A stretch of DNA of 64,000 nt from Avena insularis. Its lineage: Eukaryota; Streptophyta; Magnoliopsida; Poales; Poaceae. The notes beneath the pieces are model-generated. The model worked only from the letters and a program-made list of their open reading frames with translations, was not told where the DNA came from and searched no databases. Shown piece after piece: positions 46,339 through 58,980 of the stretch (its first letter is position 1; each line of letters opens with the position of its first letter). The stretch covers positions 70,914,253 through 70,978,252 of the forward strand of contig CM042688.1 of NCBI GenBank assembly GCA_023614405.1, read 5' to 3'. The translations under genes and the position numbers were made by a program.

Positions 46339-48410
46339 TGAAGGGGATCCGCGACAGAAAACAAAAAAATTCCTACGTTGGAACCCCAAAAACTGCCTAG
46401 GATCTATCTATGTAGTAATGCAGTAACGGCCGATGCGTAGAGAATACATACCCTTGTAGACCGTACGCGGTTAACATTCCGAGGGGAACGTGGTTGATGT
46501 AGTCATACTCATAGCCGACCTCAAGGTCGCGAAGCTCCTCGCATGTCACCCCTTGCTCCTTCTTCATCGTGCAGCAGTTCTGGCTCATGACATTTAAGCG
46601 CCCCAAGTGTTGCGCCTCGTGTCTTCGTACACATGCGGTGTACGATGAGACCTCCGTTTCCCCGATCCCGCCGGGAGTGTGGAAGTTGATATCCGGCTAG
46701 GAATCCCTGTAGCGCAACAGCATGCTGCAGGTGTGCCTTGTTCGCACGGTCCAGACTTGGGGCCATGATAACAAGGGCTAGAGAGAGAGGGAAGGAGAAA
46801 TTCAACCAAAGGACTTCTCCAAATATTGGTGTATTGGTGTATTTTAATCCCACCCATGGGCAACCCTTTATATAGGCTAAGAGGGTGTGCCTTTATCAAA
46901 GGCTAAGCCATGTGGGACTAATTGCTAAAGGAAAATGCGCAGGAATTTTCGTCCAGCCGGATGGGCTCAACCCATTCAGCCCATCAGCTAAATAGCAGCA
47001 AACAGTGGCCAGCCGGGTGGGCCTGGCGCCACACCGGCGGCCTAGCTCACCACGAGGCAGAGCCAGCCCCGGGTGGGCCTTAGCGCCCCGGTGGCCTGGC
47101 AAGCAGCGGCGGTTGGCGCCTGGGTGGGCTTTGCCTGCTCCCAGCTTGCCTTGATGTGTCGCCGAATGCCGGGCTACTGGGCGGCCAATCAAGCCAATCG
47201 GCACCGCCTTAGCTTTGCGCGGTGGCGTTTATCCGCCGCCACTCGTCTAGCACCAGCTGCTTTACCTGTGGGCGGCGGCGACATTCACGCCGCGTGGGCT
47301 TTGGCTGTTTTTCCTTTTCCTATTTTCTGCAGCTTTTCTCCTAGGCTAATTCCCTCCAGGGATTTGGCCTAATATAAAAGTTGCTTTTATAAATCTTAAT
47401 TACATATTATTTAGAATATATTAATTCATAATTAACATATAATAAATGTATATTTAAATTCCCATTTATCCGAAAATACTTTTTCGGTCTTTTCCTTTAT
47501 TCTTTCTCCGAACAACTTCGGATCTCTCTGCGGAACATTTCCGGCTTTCTCTTTCTCTACTGTGATTCCGTATTATGAATGATTGCTCTCATCGTACCCT
47601 TAACTGTATCCCCTCACGGCTTGGGAATGCTCTAGACATGATCTAAATCAATGAGCAACAGAGGGATCAAGGATATCCATGTGACCCCTATGCATTCCTG
47701 ATGACAATGTCGTTTGAACTGATAAATATAGCATCCATATTCCTTTTGTTTCTCGATACGACTTGTACGAGATCCGATCATTGGTATCACATACCTTGTT
47801 CAATCTCGTTAACAACAAGTTATGTTTTCTGGTTACCGTGATATTACATCCCCGTGACCGAGTCACATGTAGCAACATATATGGATGTAATCTCACCAAG
47901 CCGGCCATATGTATCTTTACCCGTCATGTGGGCGAACAAATCTCGCTCTTGACATATATTTCCTCTACGGTTCCTCCGAGTACCTGAACACACCTTTATA
48001 ACCACTTTATTACCAAGTGGCGCTTGATGCTATCTAAGCACTCTCGGGAGACTATGATTGATATAGCCTCACGGTCTAAGGAATTAGGAGTCTAGATTTA
48101 GCTGTTGCAACAATGAACTATATGACTTGATCGTGTTGCAATCCTTCAAGGAATGTCCATCACATCATTCTCCAATGATATGACCCCATTGTCAATTGGC
48201 ATAAATGCCCATGATCTTGAAACCCAGATCATCCTCATGACCAACGAACTAGTATGAATAGAGGCTACTAGGGACTTGGTTGTTTAATACCACACCCATA
48301 CCAATGTTTCTACTTGGTACAGTTATAGCACAATATGAAACTATTATAAACTAATTGAGATATGACAATAAAACCTATTTATTATTTGCATCTAGGACAT
48401 ATCTCCTTCA
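46339..48410 (-). mobile_element. Element H2: 3' LTR
   Basis: 2072 bp from TGAAGGGGATCC to ATCTCCTTCA. It is followed by GTCTCCCACTTGCA, the complement of the polypurine tract (48411-48424). The GC-rich part at 46950-47300 carries several short ORFs that are not coding. Confidence 0.92.
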
Positions 48411-48424
48411 GTCTCCCACTTGCA
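48411..48424 (-). other. Element H2: polypurine tract
   Basis: TGCAAGTGGGAGAC on the minus strand, nearly the same as in H1 (14693-14705). Confidence 0.8.
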
Positions 48425-51400
48425 CTAGAGTACAAATAATCTAGCTCACATTTTACTCTTATAAACCATATAACATATGTGTTTATAGATCATGCATGCT
48501 CATGGTAAACGTCATGTCCATTTTCTATTTTACCAGATCATTATGTCTTTTGAAAATCATTAATGTCTTCCTAATTTTGACATTTACACCATTATAGTAT
48601 AATGAGTCGAAGTATTTGTTTGGCGACAAAGTGAGACTTTGTTTCTAGTGTTTATAATGACGGTTGTTTTCACTGTTGTCATCTAAACTTTGAAACACAC
48701 TTTGCTATCCTTTGTGTATATACTGTAGTTATGGTAGCAGAACGAAGCCGGTTTCCAGGAGCCTACGGTGACTTTGGATCAACCTCGAGGGCTTTCTCAT
48801 GGGCACTGTGCCCTGGGACACATTATTCTACGTTAAAAGCAAACTAGCCCCACCATAACAGTATACATCACATTAGATGGAGCATTTATACTTCTATATC
48901 TATGTAGATCCTAGTGCATGAAATGCAACTATGCCACTTACTTTGCTTCTTGCCATTTAAGTACAAACTTAATTCTGGTTCAGTGATCAACTCAGGAATC
49001 ACTTAAAGACACGTTCTTACAGTTAAGACTTTGTCCTACCAACCAGAACTTCGGGTCACATTACGTCGAGTATACAACATGGTTATGTGGAAGTACCTAT
49101 GACTGAGGCATAGGAGATGCAACGCATCTCTTTCTTTCAACCATAGTTGCAATACTAACCCAATGCTTCATATAGTAAGAACTTCTTTCTTACCTTGTTC
49201 CATTCTGAGCTTCTTCAGAATCTTGTCTTAGGACATTCTGAACATCTTTCAGAATCAAGTCCAGGAAGCATTCGACATTCAGTGTTTATTAAACTCACTA
49301 ATCTATCTCAATAGATTTTCTTGTTTAATAACTTTAACTTCATCCTTATTTATCTACTTAAATGTTATTAACACCAATCACATCATTCACATATGTCGTC
49401 CACATATCCTAGAATGATTTCATGCTCCCACTCAAATATTGCATCCATATTTGAGATCCAGGGATTTCACTTAGCTCCCGCTCAAAATATGTCAACTACA
49501 TATTATGAATTAGTCAAGCTGATTTTCTCCCACTCAAATCTAGGTCCTCTCGATAATCTTGGACATTCCAAAATTCTTTGATCACCATCAAATTGAGAAT
49601 TCCACTAACGAGATTTCAATGACCATTCATTTCTCGTACTTAGGTCCATCACGCTTCTTTGTAATTCGTAGGTATGTCTTGTTCAAAACATGACAAGTGA
49701 ATCAACAATATAATTCCACAAACTTGTAGAATATATAGTTGAATCCTACTTTCTTTAGTAAAAGTATTCACTGAAACTTTATGATCATTATCATTGGTTT
49801 CTCCTCTATATGTAGAGTTTGGATTCACGAAACAAATTCCACTGCGCCACTCAACAATTCGGAGGTAAGGTCAAATACCTTGTTTTGATATTTTACTTTC
49901 TTCCACCTGTATCTTCATAAAGACACGTCAACTTTGGACAACAGCAGGTTTGCCCCTTTGTGGAAGATGCATTCATAGCTTCCTAAGAATGCTTTACAAA
50001 GCCTTGTTTATTCGCCACGATTTTGACTTATTGAAATCTCTAGAAACTCAAACTTGCCATAACGCTTATGGTGTTGTTTCCACGAATCTTTAGATGTTCC
50101 TTTCTATTTCAAATGAGTGTTTGCTTATTTTGATCTAACTCTAAACGACAACTATAACCCCTATAAGAGATAATATTATACCATATGTATCAAATACAAA
50201 AATGATTATGATGTTTAGACATTTCAATACAATTTGAATTCGTCCAATTATCATAATTTGTGAAACATCTTTCACAAATCCGTTTTATGCTAAACTTAAC
50301 TTGAATACTTTAGTCATGTCGATCAAATCGAAGAGACTTCGTATTCTTGCTAATTTCAATATCCTCCTATTGTTGTGAACTCATTCGAGCAATTCAAATC
50401 GTTTCAAACTCATGTTTCATTAAGTAAATACGCTTATTCACTTAAGTCCACAATTAACAAATGATTTCCACTACTTGTTGAAAATACGATACATCACTAT
50501 GTATAAGATTCAACATTTCTTCGCATATCACCGTTTTACCAGAATGCGGAGTTTTAGTCATTCTTCCCAAGAGGCATGGTTTTGCAAAGTCTCTAGATTA
50601 AGCATCTAGGACCCCGATCTTCATTAAGAACATGCAATAACCAAAATGACTTAAACTATAGTGTCATTTCATTGTTAAACTTTAGATATCTTTTAGCATT
50701 CTAATCCTTTTATAAATGTTTAAACCATTATCATTAACATAGTGATGAGAATAATTTATTTATAATCATAATGTGACCATAACGGTATTGTTCATAAGAA
50801 TAGTACAAACTGACTTGTAACTTGTTCGTATGAATAATCGTCTCGCCTAAAGCAAGACACACAAATAGGGATTACAAATTTATATTCAAGTCCACTAATC
50901 CAAATGATAAACTTTTAGGAAAGAGGTGATGTCGTCCATCAACTGTTTTGCTTGCCGTCATCAAGTCACGTTGCCTCAAAAACAGCAATTCTCAAGCAGA
51001 TCCTCCTGTTTTCACAAAATAGGACAAGTATCAAATACTTTGCAAACTGCAATGAGTTTTGCAAGAACCACATTTATAATTTGTATATCTTACATATACC
51101 TTTTTCATCCATGACCTCCTTTTGCAATCAAGCCCTTATAAGAGTTAGCAACTCTTAATGCAAGATCACTAAGTGTTTTTGCAAACATTCCTTTTCATCC
51201 ATGATAGAGGTAAACCCGTCCAATGGCTCATACTCTATGTGCCTTATTCTGTAGAATACAAAATTTAGCCCAACTCTCCATCGAATGGAGAATGGCTAAT
51301 TGGATGATTATGGAGAAAGCACAAACATTCCGGAGTCATCAAATTATCTCCTAATGGTTATTGTATCAAGAAGAGAAGATCACCTTTTTCGAGGATATCC

Positions 51401-51891
51401 CTCTATCGTGGGTATTAATCTATTAAGTTGGACCCTTTTGCTAAGTTCCACATCAAGCAATATATTCCCATGGTCACAAAGGACCTCAATAAGATAGGCC
51501 ATGATCTACTAAGATATTTGCAAGTAGACATCTAGACTAAGTTCATAATAAGAGATCAATTTATAATTGGTCTCCACTAAAATTGTCATCTCCTGGACGA
51601 TTTTGGTGCTCACATGATCCCTATCCTCTGCACCTCCCCCGATCGTCACGGCCATCAGTGCAGTATCAAAGGTAGACATTCACTAATGTCAATCACATCA
51701 TCCATGTGACTCATGCTTGATCTTTCGATCTCTTGTGTTCCGAGGCCACGTATCTGTAACATGCTAGGCTCGCCAAATCTAACTTGTGTGTATTCGCTGT
51801 GCAACATGGCTTACACCCACTATATGCGAATGTAGATATGTCTGCACCCGCTCACCACAGTTCGCCTCATACCGAAGAACTTTCTTGGTGG
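48425..51891 (-). pseudogene. Element H2: relics of copia pol
   Basis: No long frame survives. Two short landmarks remain on the minus strand. At 49392-49406 the sequence encodes YVDDI, the catalytic core of copia RT. At about 50531-50577 it encodes CLLGRMTKTP, the end of the integrase zinc-binding region (H1 has CLMGKMTRTP). They occur in the right order and spacing for integrase followed by RT. The rest is AT-rich with many stops. Leader sequence like that of H1 begins near 51720 (GTTCCGAGGCCACGT). Confidence 0.7.
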
Positions 51892-51896
51892 TGCAC

Positions 51897-53485
51897 TGTT
51901 GACTCGTGTATTAACGAGCTCGTTGGGGAACCCCAAGAGGAAGGTATGATGAGCACAACAGTAAGTTTCGCTCAGTTATGAAACCAAGGTTATCAATCCA
52001 GTAGGAGCAAAGAAACACCCCAAAGGTGTAGCTAGCTGAACGTTGGCAGGGCGCACTACCGGTGCCAGCAGCAACGTGGAGACCTGCACAACACAACCAC
52101 AGAACTCTGTCCCCAACTTGCGATGAGGTTGTCAATCTCACCGGTTTTGCTGAAAACAAAGGATTAAACGTATCGAATGGAAGGAAGTAATAGTTTGCAG
52201 AAAGTAAACACAAAGCAGTAAACAGTTGATTGTAGATTGAATGTAAAAGAAAGGACCGGGGTCCATAGTTCACTAGAGGTGGATCTCCTTAAGATAGATA
52301 ACATGCTGGGTGAACAAATTACAGCGGGGCAATTGACAAACATCGAGAAAGAATACAAGCATATATAAATCATCTTGACTCCTTTGAGACTTGATTGGGC
52401 ATTACAACATTATACATAGACCGCCATCCAACTACATCTGACTAATAATCCACCTTCAGGTTATCATCTGAGCCCCCTCCAGTATTAAGTTGCGAGCAAC
52501 AGATTATTGCTTTACGAATTGCATGTATAGTAAACAATACGATTGTTCTATGCATAAAGGATTGTTGTTTTCTCCCTAGTATCAACATCACATCTAGTAC
52601 CTTAGAGATTTCTGTCACTTCCCCGGATTAACAGAGGCATGAACCCACTATCGAGCATAAATACTAACTCTTGGAGTTGCTAGCATCTACTTGGCCAAGA
52701 TAGCTACTAACAACGGAAAGCATGCAAGATCACAAATAACAAAGACATGATAGAATCAATAATCAATCTGAAATAGCATCTCAATATCCATCGGATCCCC
52801 GCAAACACAACATGTATGGATTACAAATAGATGATCTTGATCATGAACGGAGCTCACAAGATCTAAACATGAAAGCATAAAGGAGGAGAACCAGCCATCT
52901 AGCTACTACATGGACCCGTAGTCCATAGATGAACTACTCACGCATCACACCGGAGGCTTGCATGGTGATGAAGAAGGCCTGTGGTGAATTCCTCTCCGTG
53001 AGGTGCCGGGAAGAGCTTCAGATCCCTCCCGATCTAGGGATGGAGATGATGGCGGCTACAGACTCTTTCATGGATTTTTGATCGGGTACTTAGGGTTTCC
53101 GTATCAGAGGCAATATATAGGCGGAAGGAGAGGCCGAGGGGGTGCTGGGGTCGGCCAGACCACCCCCTAGCGCGGGCCAGGCCTTGCCGCGTGACCAGGT
53201 GGTGTGGTCGGGCCCCAGCCCTTCTCCGTCTCGTATTCTGGCTCCAGATATCTTCCGATAAAATAGTTACTTTAGCTTTTGTCCCGTCCAATTCCGAGAA
53301 TATTCATTTTCTGACTTCCTGGAACAAAAAACAGCAGAAAATAGGGAGCTGGCACTGTGGCTCTTGTTAATAGGTTAGTCCAAGAAATCATATGAAAAGT
53401 ACTCCAAAGTGTGGATAACACACCAGAAAGTAGATAAAACCAAGCATGGAACATCAAAAATTATGGCTACATTTGCAATGTATCA
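51897..53485 (-). mobile_element. Element B: 3' LTR
   Basis: TGTTGACTCG (partner LTR TGCTGACTCG) to TGCAATGTATCA on the plus strand. Between about 52436 and 52640 it is closer to the solo LTR at 43667-45257 than to its own partner. Confidence 0.93.
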
Positions 53486-53500
53486 ACATCCCCAAGCTTA
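53486..53500 (-). other. Element B: polypurine tract
   Basis: TAAGCTTGGGGATGT on the minus strand next to the 3' LTR. Confidence 0.75.
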
Positions 53501-56225
53501 ACTCCTGCTCGTCCTCGAGTAGGTAAGTGATAAAAATAAAGAATAATTTTTGAGGTGACATGCACCATCATAAACTTGATCAAAGTATTTGTAAAACATT
53601 CGAAGCTGGGATCATAGTACTTCAATCATAACATGAAAGAAAAAATTCTAGCAATAAGACAAAGAAACTATGATGCAACATGAAAAGGCACAAACAAAAG
53701 ATTCATGAATAACAATGCTTTGCAAGATGTTTGTTTGTTTCACATAAAGAAAACATAGCATAATAGTATTCAGCTTGTCCCTCATAGAGTAGCAAGTATA
53801 AATGCATAGGACACCTTCAAAGTTCATAACAGTGACTGGATACAAATAGTTTAAAACAACCAATATCAAGGTATGCATCAATCAACTAGTCTTGGGACAA
53901 TGCACATAGAACTAAGAATGGCCACTATGCTCTCAAAGTAGGTGCATAAAGATAGAAGGTGGAGACTCAATATAATGGTGGAAGAAAGGCCTTCATAGAA
54001 GGAAGCAGAGATTCAAGTTTCCTAAAGAGCTTCCAAAAATTATGGTACTTAATAGCTTTCAGCTCTCATTGCCCTATCATAAGAATCTTGAAGTGATTAA
54101 GGTTAAAGTGAACAAACTATGGTGTACATGCTTGACGAAGTATAAGTTAGAAATCTCATGTCCCTTGAATACGAGGGCCGCTCCTCATTCTACTCAAGTT
54201 TAGTCACCGGTAAGTTCTTGCCATCATAAGTACATGTGTATCATAGAGAACCGTCAACAGGGTACCCCTTGCCCGATGATACGGAAGAATCCCCATATCA
54301 AAATGACAAGGCAAGCAAACAACAAGCATCTCAGCAATCTTCTTATTTACCATGGGAATATGGTGCTTTTTTCTCTCTTTCCTCTTTTCATAATCTCTTT
54401 TTTTCTTTTTCTCTTTTTTTTCAATATAGGACTCTTTTTTATAAAAAGAATGCTTCATAGACAGCTCATTATGGTTAAGCTGCAGGTTTCCACCATGTCA
54501 GCATGGATTAGACCAGCGGCCCAGGCGTTTCTCTAACACATATACATAACTCCATGGACTTACAAGCTCCCCTTTCATTTCACACCGACGACATCCATAG
54601 ACAAAAGAGCATGATATCAACTAGGTACAAAGTACTAGTGCAATGTTGAAAGCGTTCCCCATGACAGCATGGTTCTGCTAATCCCCAACAAATAAATGCA
54701 AGCATATACAACATAGGCGACACAATGGTTCAAGTTTATTAAGGGCAAGAAAAGTAAAGTGTGCCATCAAGTTCGTGAGAGCTTTAATCACTAGTTTTCT
54801 CATAACAAGTTTAATTTGGAAGGTGAACAAAAACATGAATATACTTGGAATAGCATATGCTAGTAGGTAGGTATGGTGGACTCTTTGGAATAACTTGGTT
54901 TAGGGAGTTGGATGCATGAGTGGAACTCATACTTGGTTGCGGAGGCTAGCAAAAGACTGGGAACGACAAACTAAGAGAGCAATAATGGCCATAATCATGT
55001 AGAGCGACAAAACATCATTGATCAAAGCATAAAGTGATACTACAAGTTTAAAACTAAAGGATCATAAAGGCTTATGGTGACTTGAGATATTCATAAGATG
55101 GTGTGAGCATGCGCCAAGTCAACCCAAATAAAGCATCAAAGGAGAATACCACTATACTATGCTTTAATATGCTAAAACAACGCATGATTCATCCAAGGCA
55201 CATTAAGCAATCTCAATTGTTTATAACAAGTCATGCTACATCAAAGAATACTAAGCATAAATCCAAAACAATATCAAGCATGGCATGACAAAGCATAGGC
55301 CACAGTCAAAAACAAGCTCTCTTTAACACTTAAGCATGAACTTTCCTACTCTTTTCCAAACCAAACCAAACTATTTGAAAACCAATGCATGAAAGAGGGG
55401 GTCCAACCAATTTATTCAGCAAACTAAGAAAACAAAGCAAACGAAAAACCAAAACGAAAAAGAAAAAGAAGAAGCTCCAAGAACAACAGAACTGTGAATG
55501 AAACAATAAAAATGAAGCGTTTGGAAGGAACCTGGGATTTTTATTGATGAAGAAGGGGATGCCTTGGGCATCCCCAAGCTTTGATGTTTGTACTTCTTGG
55601 ATATTTATTGGGATGACACGCGTGGAATCCCCAAGCTTGATCTTTAGTCCATCCTTCATCTCATTACTCATTCCTTCCATACACCTGAAATTTTTCCTTC
55701 ATACAAAACTTCACACAATCTTTATTAGCAACATTAGTGCACTCAAGATAATAAGTCCTTAGGTTCAGTTCTAACACCAATAAACTTCCATGAAAACACT
55801 AGCTACTGTAGCACTTCCCTCAAAAAGCTCAATTCCCCAAAAGAACTCAAAAGGGAACCAACAAGAAGCAAATGCAGAAATCTGTCAAAACAGACCAGCG
55901 GGTAAAGACGAATTTTTTCAAAGACCTTCTGTTGCTCAAATCAAAAAGTGTTGAACTAACGAAAGTTAGATAACAACCTGAGACAGAAGCACAAAAATTC
56001 ACGCCTCAAAAAGACGTTCAGAGATATTACAAGAATTTTTACGGTGAAGCACAAAAATCTGTTTCGGGACAGCAACTTTTCCAATCATTACTTCTCTCTC
56101 ATTAGAGGTTACTCTTGGCACAAAAAGCAAATAAAAAGGATAAGGAGCGGTTAGTACTGAGGTAATAACTTCCAAGACTCATCTAAAACTTTTGGGTTAT
56201 CTTTAACGCCTTTAAGTTAGGCATA
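53501..56225 (-). other. Element B: noncoding 3' internal region
   Basis: Very similar to 22627-25365 of element A. Compared with A, 18 bp that include half of the hairpin are missing at 56200/56201. Short ORFs are not conserved. Confidence 0.8.
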
Positions 56226-56242
56226 AGAACCAAGAAAAAGAA

Positions 56243-57103
56243 TCAAGTGTCTTCAAATGAAGAAGCATTAAGACCAAATTTCTTGCCCTTACCTCTCTTA
56301 CTTTTATTCTTAACCTTGGGGAAAATATGATTGTTTTGTGGAGAAGAAAGGTTCATGGTCCCTTTTCCCACATCTATTATTGCTCCAAGGAGTTCTAATA
56401 GGGACCTTCCAAGTGTAATTTGTCCTTTTCCTGCACATTCAATAACAAGATAATCAGTAGAACTCATTTTCCCAAGGATCTTTGTAAACACTCCTTCAGC
56501 TATTCCAATAGGTAATATGGTAGCATTATTAACAAGAGATATTTCTTTTCCTCCTTCAGTAAGCCCGCAAGTATTCAAAGATTCATAAATATCTTTGGGC
56601 ATAAGACAAAATCCAGACATGATATCATAGCGAGCTTGAAAAGTTCCAGTGTTTATCTTAATCTTCACTGTAGGGAGCCACTTTGATGGTTCAGGATTTA
56701 TTGGAACATAATTGTGATGCTCCCTAAGCGTATTATAGCAATATTTTAAGCTAGTAGTGCTAGTCTCAAGAGTGTTCAATCTAGCAAATATTCTTGCGAA
56801 AGAAATATCAGTTTGGCTAGGCAAGTTGTAAGTGAGGATCAATTTCTTTATAACATTAATAGCATCATCCTCATTACATTGGAGGAAATCTCCTCCCACA
56901 ACAGCATATAAAGCATATCTATAGCAAAGAGCAATTCCAAGGTAAAAACTGCTTAGCAACAAGCTTTGAGTCATTTTAGGCTCAATTTTTTCATGTAGAT
57001 CAGAGATTCTAGACCAAGCTTCTTTAAAACTTTCCTCAATTCCTTGTTTAAAAGTGAAAATCATTTCCTCGGGTGACATAGTGACTGGAGCAAGGCTAGA
57101 CAT
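56243..57103 (-). CDS. Element B: gag/protease-like protein (286 aa)
   Basis: An uninterrupted ORF begins MSSLAPVTMSPEEMIFTFKQ shortly after the PBS. The first 130 residues are helical and gag-like (for example NEDDAINVIKKLILTY). Residues of about 140-260 look like a retropepsin-type domain: WLPTVKIKINTGTFQARYDI, then MSGFCLMPKDIYESL where Athila-like proteases have a D-L-G-A/S-x-x-S-x-M-P motif, and later DYLVIECAGKGQITLGRSLL and GAIIDVGKGTMNLS. The catalytic Asp may be the D of YDIMSG, but the usual DSG/DTG/DLG is not kept, so activity is doubtful. The C-terminus is Lys-rich. No zinc knuckle or pol follows. Confidence 0.65.
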   Translation of the reverse strand: MSSLAPVTMSPEEMIFTFKQGIEESFKEAWSRISDLHEKIEPKMTQSLLLSSFYLGIALCYRYALYAVVGGDFLQCNEDDAINVIKKLILTYNLPSQTDISFARIFARLNTLETSTTSLKYCYNTLREHHNYVPINPEPSKWLPTVKIKINTGTFQARYDIMSGFCLMPKDIYESLNTCGLTEGGKEISLVNNATILPIGIAEGVFTKILGKMSSTDYLVIECAGKGQITLGRSLLELLGAIIDVGKGTMNLSSPQNNHIFPKVKNKSKRGKGKKFGLNASSFEDT

Positions 57104-57289
57104 AATAGAAACTTAAGATAGGAACTGTTTATTTTTGTGTTTTTCAAATAAGAAAGCAAACTAGTAAAACTATTTTTTTTTGTGTTTTTGATAAAGAAAG
57201 CAAACAAAGCAAAAGAAACTAAGCAAAACAAAAATAACAAAGTAAAGAGATTGGTTATGAGGGACTCCCCTTGTGAAGATGTCCTTGAC

Positions 57290-57307
57290 TCCCCGGCAAC
57301 GGCGCCA
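57290..57307 (-). other. Element B: second PBS copy
   Basis: TCCCCGGCAACGGCGCCA, identical to the copy next to the LTR, 69 bp further into the element. The spacer contains GGCGCGTGGTTGACGTGG. Confidence 0.8.
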
Positions 57308-57358
57308 GAAAAATACTTTGATGGCGCGTGGTTGACGTGGGAGCTTCTTCTTCTTCAA

Positions 57359-57376
57359 TCCCCGGCAACGGCGCCA
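57359..57376 (-). other. Element B: primer-binding site (tRNA-Asp)
   Basis: TCCCCGGCAACGGCGCCA on the plus strand corresponds to the 3' end of plant tRNA-Asp including CCA, ten bases from the 5' LTR. Confidence 0.88.
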
Positions 57377-57386
57377 GAAAAATACT

Positions 57387-58975
57387 TGCTGACTCGTGTA
57401 TTAACGAGCTCGTTGGGGAACCCCAAGAGGAAGGTATGATGAGCACAGCAGTAAGTTTCCCTCAGTTATGAAACCAAGGTTATCAATCCAGTAGGAGCAA
57501 GGAAACACCCCAAAGGTGTAGCTAGCTGAACGTTGGCAGGGCGCACTACGGTGCCAGCAGCAACGTGGAGACCTGCACAACACAACCACAGAACTCTGTA
57601 CCCAACTTGCGATGAGGTTGTCAATCTCACCGGTTTTGCTGAAAACAAAGGATTAAACGTATCGAATGGAAGGAAGTAATAGTTTGCAGAAAGTAAACAC
57701 AAAGCAGTAAACAGTTGATTGTAGATTGAATGTAAAAGAAAGGACCGGGGTCCATAGTTCACTAGAGGTGTCTCTCCTTAAGATAGATAACATGCTGGCT
57801 GAACAAATTACAGCGAGGCAATTGACAAACATCGAGAAAGCATACAAGCATATATAAATCATCTTGACTCCTTTGAGACTTGATTGGGCATTACAACATT
57901 ATACATAGACCGCCATCCAACTGCATCTATGACTAATAATCTACCTTCAGGTTATCATCCGAACCCCCTCCAGTATTAAGTTGCAAGCAACAGATTATTG
58001 CTTTACAAATTGCGTGTAAAGTAAACAATATGATTGTTCTATGAACAAAGGATTGTTGTTTTCTCCCTAGTAGCAACAGCACATCTAGTACCTTAGAGAT
58101 TTACATCACTTCCCAGTTACTAGAGGCATGAACCCACTATCGAGCATAAATACTAACTCTTGGAGTTGCTAGCATCTACTTGGCCAAGATAGCTACTAAC
58201 AACCGAAAGCATGCAAGATCACAAATAACAAAGACATGATAGAATCAATAATCAATCTGAAATAGCATCTCAATATCTATCGGATCCCCGCAAACACAAC
58301 ATGTATGGATTATAAATAGATGATCTTGATCATGAACGGAGCTCACAAGATCTAAACATGAAAGCACAAAGGAGGAGAACCAGCCATCTAGCTACTACAT
58401 GGACCCGTAGTCTAGAGATGAACTACTCACGCATCACACCGGAGGCTTGCATGGTGATGAAGAAGGCCTCGTGGTGAATTCCCTCTCCGGCAGTCTTGGG
58501 AAGAGCTTCAGATCCCTCCCGATCTAGGGATGGAGATGATGGCGGCTACAGACTCTTTCATGGATTTTTGATCGGGTACTTAGGGTTTCCGTATCAGAGG
58601 CAATATATAGGCGGAAGGAGAGGCCGAGAGGGTGTTGGGGTCGGCGAGACCACCCCCTGGCGCGGGCCAGGCCTAGCCGCGTGGCCAGGTGGTGTGGCCA
58701 GGCCCCAGCCCTTCTCCGTCTCGTATTTTGGCTCCAGATGTCTTCCGGTAAAATAGCAACTTTGGCTTTTGTCCCATCCAATTCCGAGAATATTCATTTT
58801 CTGACTTCCTGGAACCAAAAACAGCAGAAAACAGTCAATTGGCACTGTGGCTCTTGTTAATAGGTTAGTCCAAGAAATCATATGAAAAGTACTCCAAAGT
58901 GTGGACAAAACACAAGAAAGTAGATAAAACCAAGCATGGAACATCAAAAATTATGGATACATTTGCAATATATCA
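57387..58975 (-). mobile_element. Element B: 5' LTR
   Basis: TGCTGACTCG to TGCAATATATCA on the plus strand. A block at about 57925-58135 has clustered differences from both the 3' LTR and the solo LTR. Confidence 0.93.
58604..58609 (-). promoter_or_regulatory. Element B: LTR TATA box
   Basis: The minus strand reads CCGCCTATATATTGCC. The same sequence is in the 3' LTR at 53114-53119. Confidence 0.55.
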
Positions 58976-58980
58976 TGCAC

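Larger units (their letters stand above)
51897..58975 (-). mobile_element. Element B: Athila/Tat-like, non-autonomous LTR retrotransposon
   Basis: A complete 7079 bp element with TGCAC on both sides (51892-51896, 58976-58980). Both LTRs are 1589 bp. The PPT is at the left LTR and the tRNA-Asp PBS at the right LTR, so it lies on the minus strand. The internal region of 3.9 kb has one gag/protease-like ORF and no RT, RNase H or integrase. It therefore depended on proteins from another element. Its 3' internal region is nearly that of element A, while gag and part of the LTR differ. Confidence 0.95.

Noticed and set aside
47073..47372. 99-codon ORF in the H2 LTR
   Set aside because: It lies inside an LTR, in a GC-rich patch that is strongly diverged in the partner LTR near 60390-60600, and is not conserved there.
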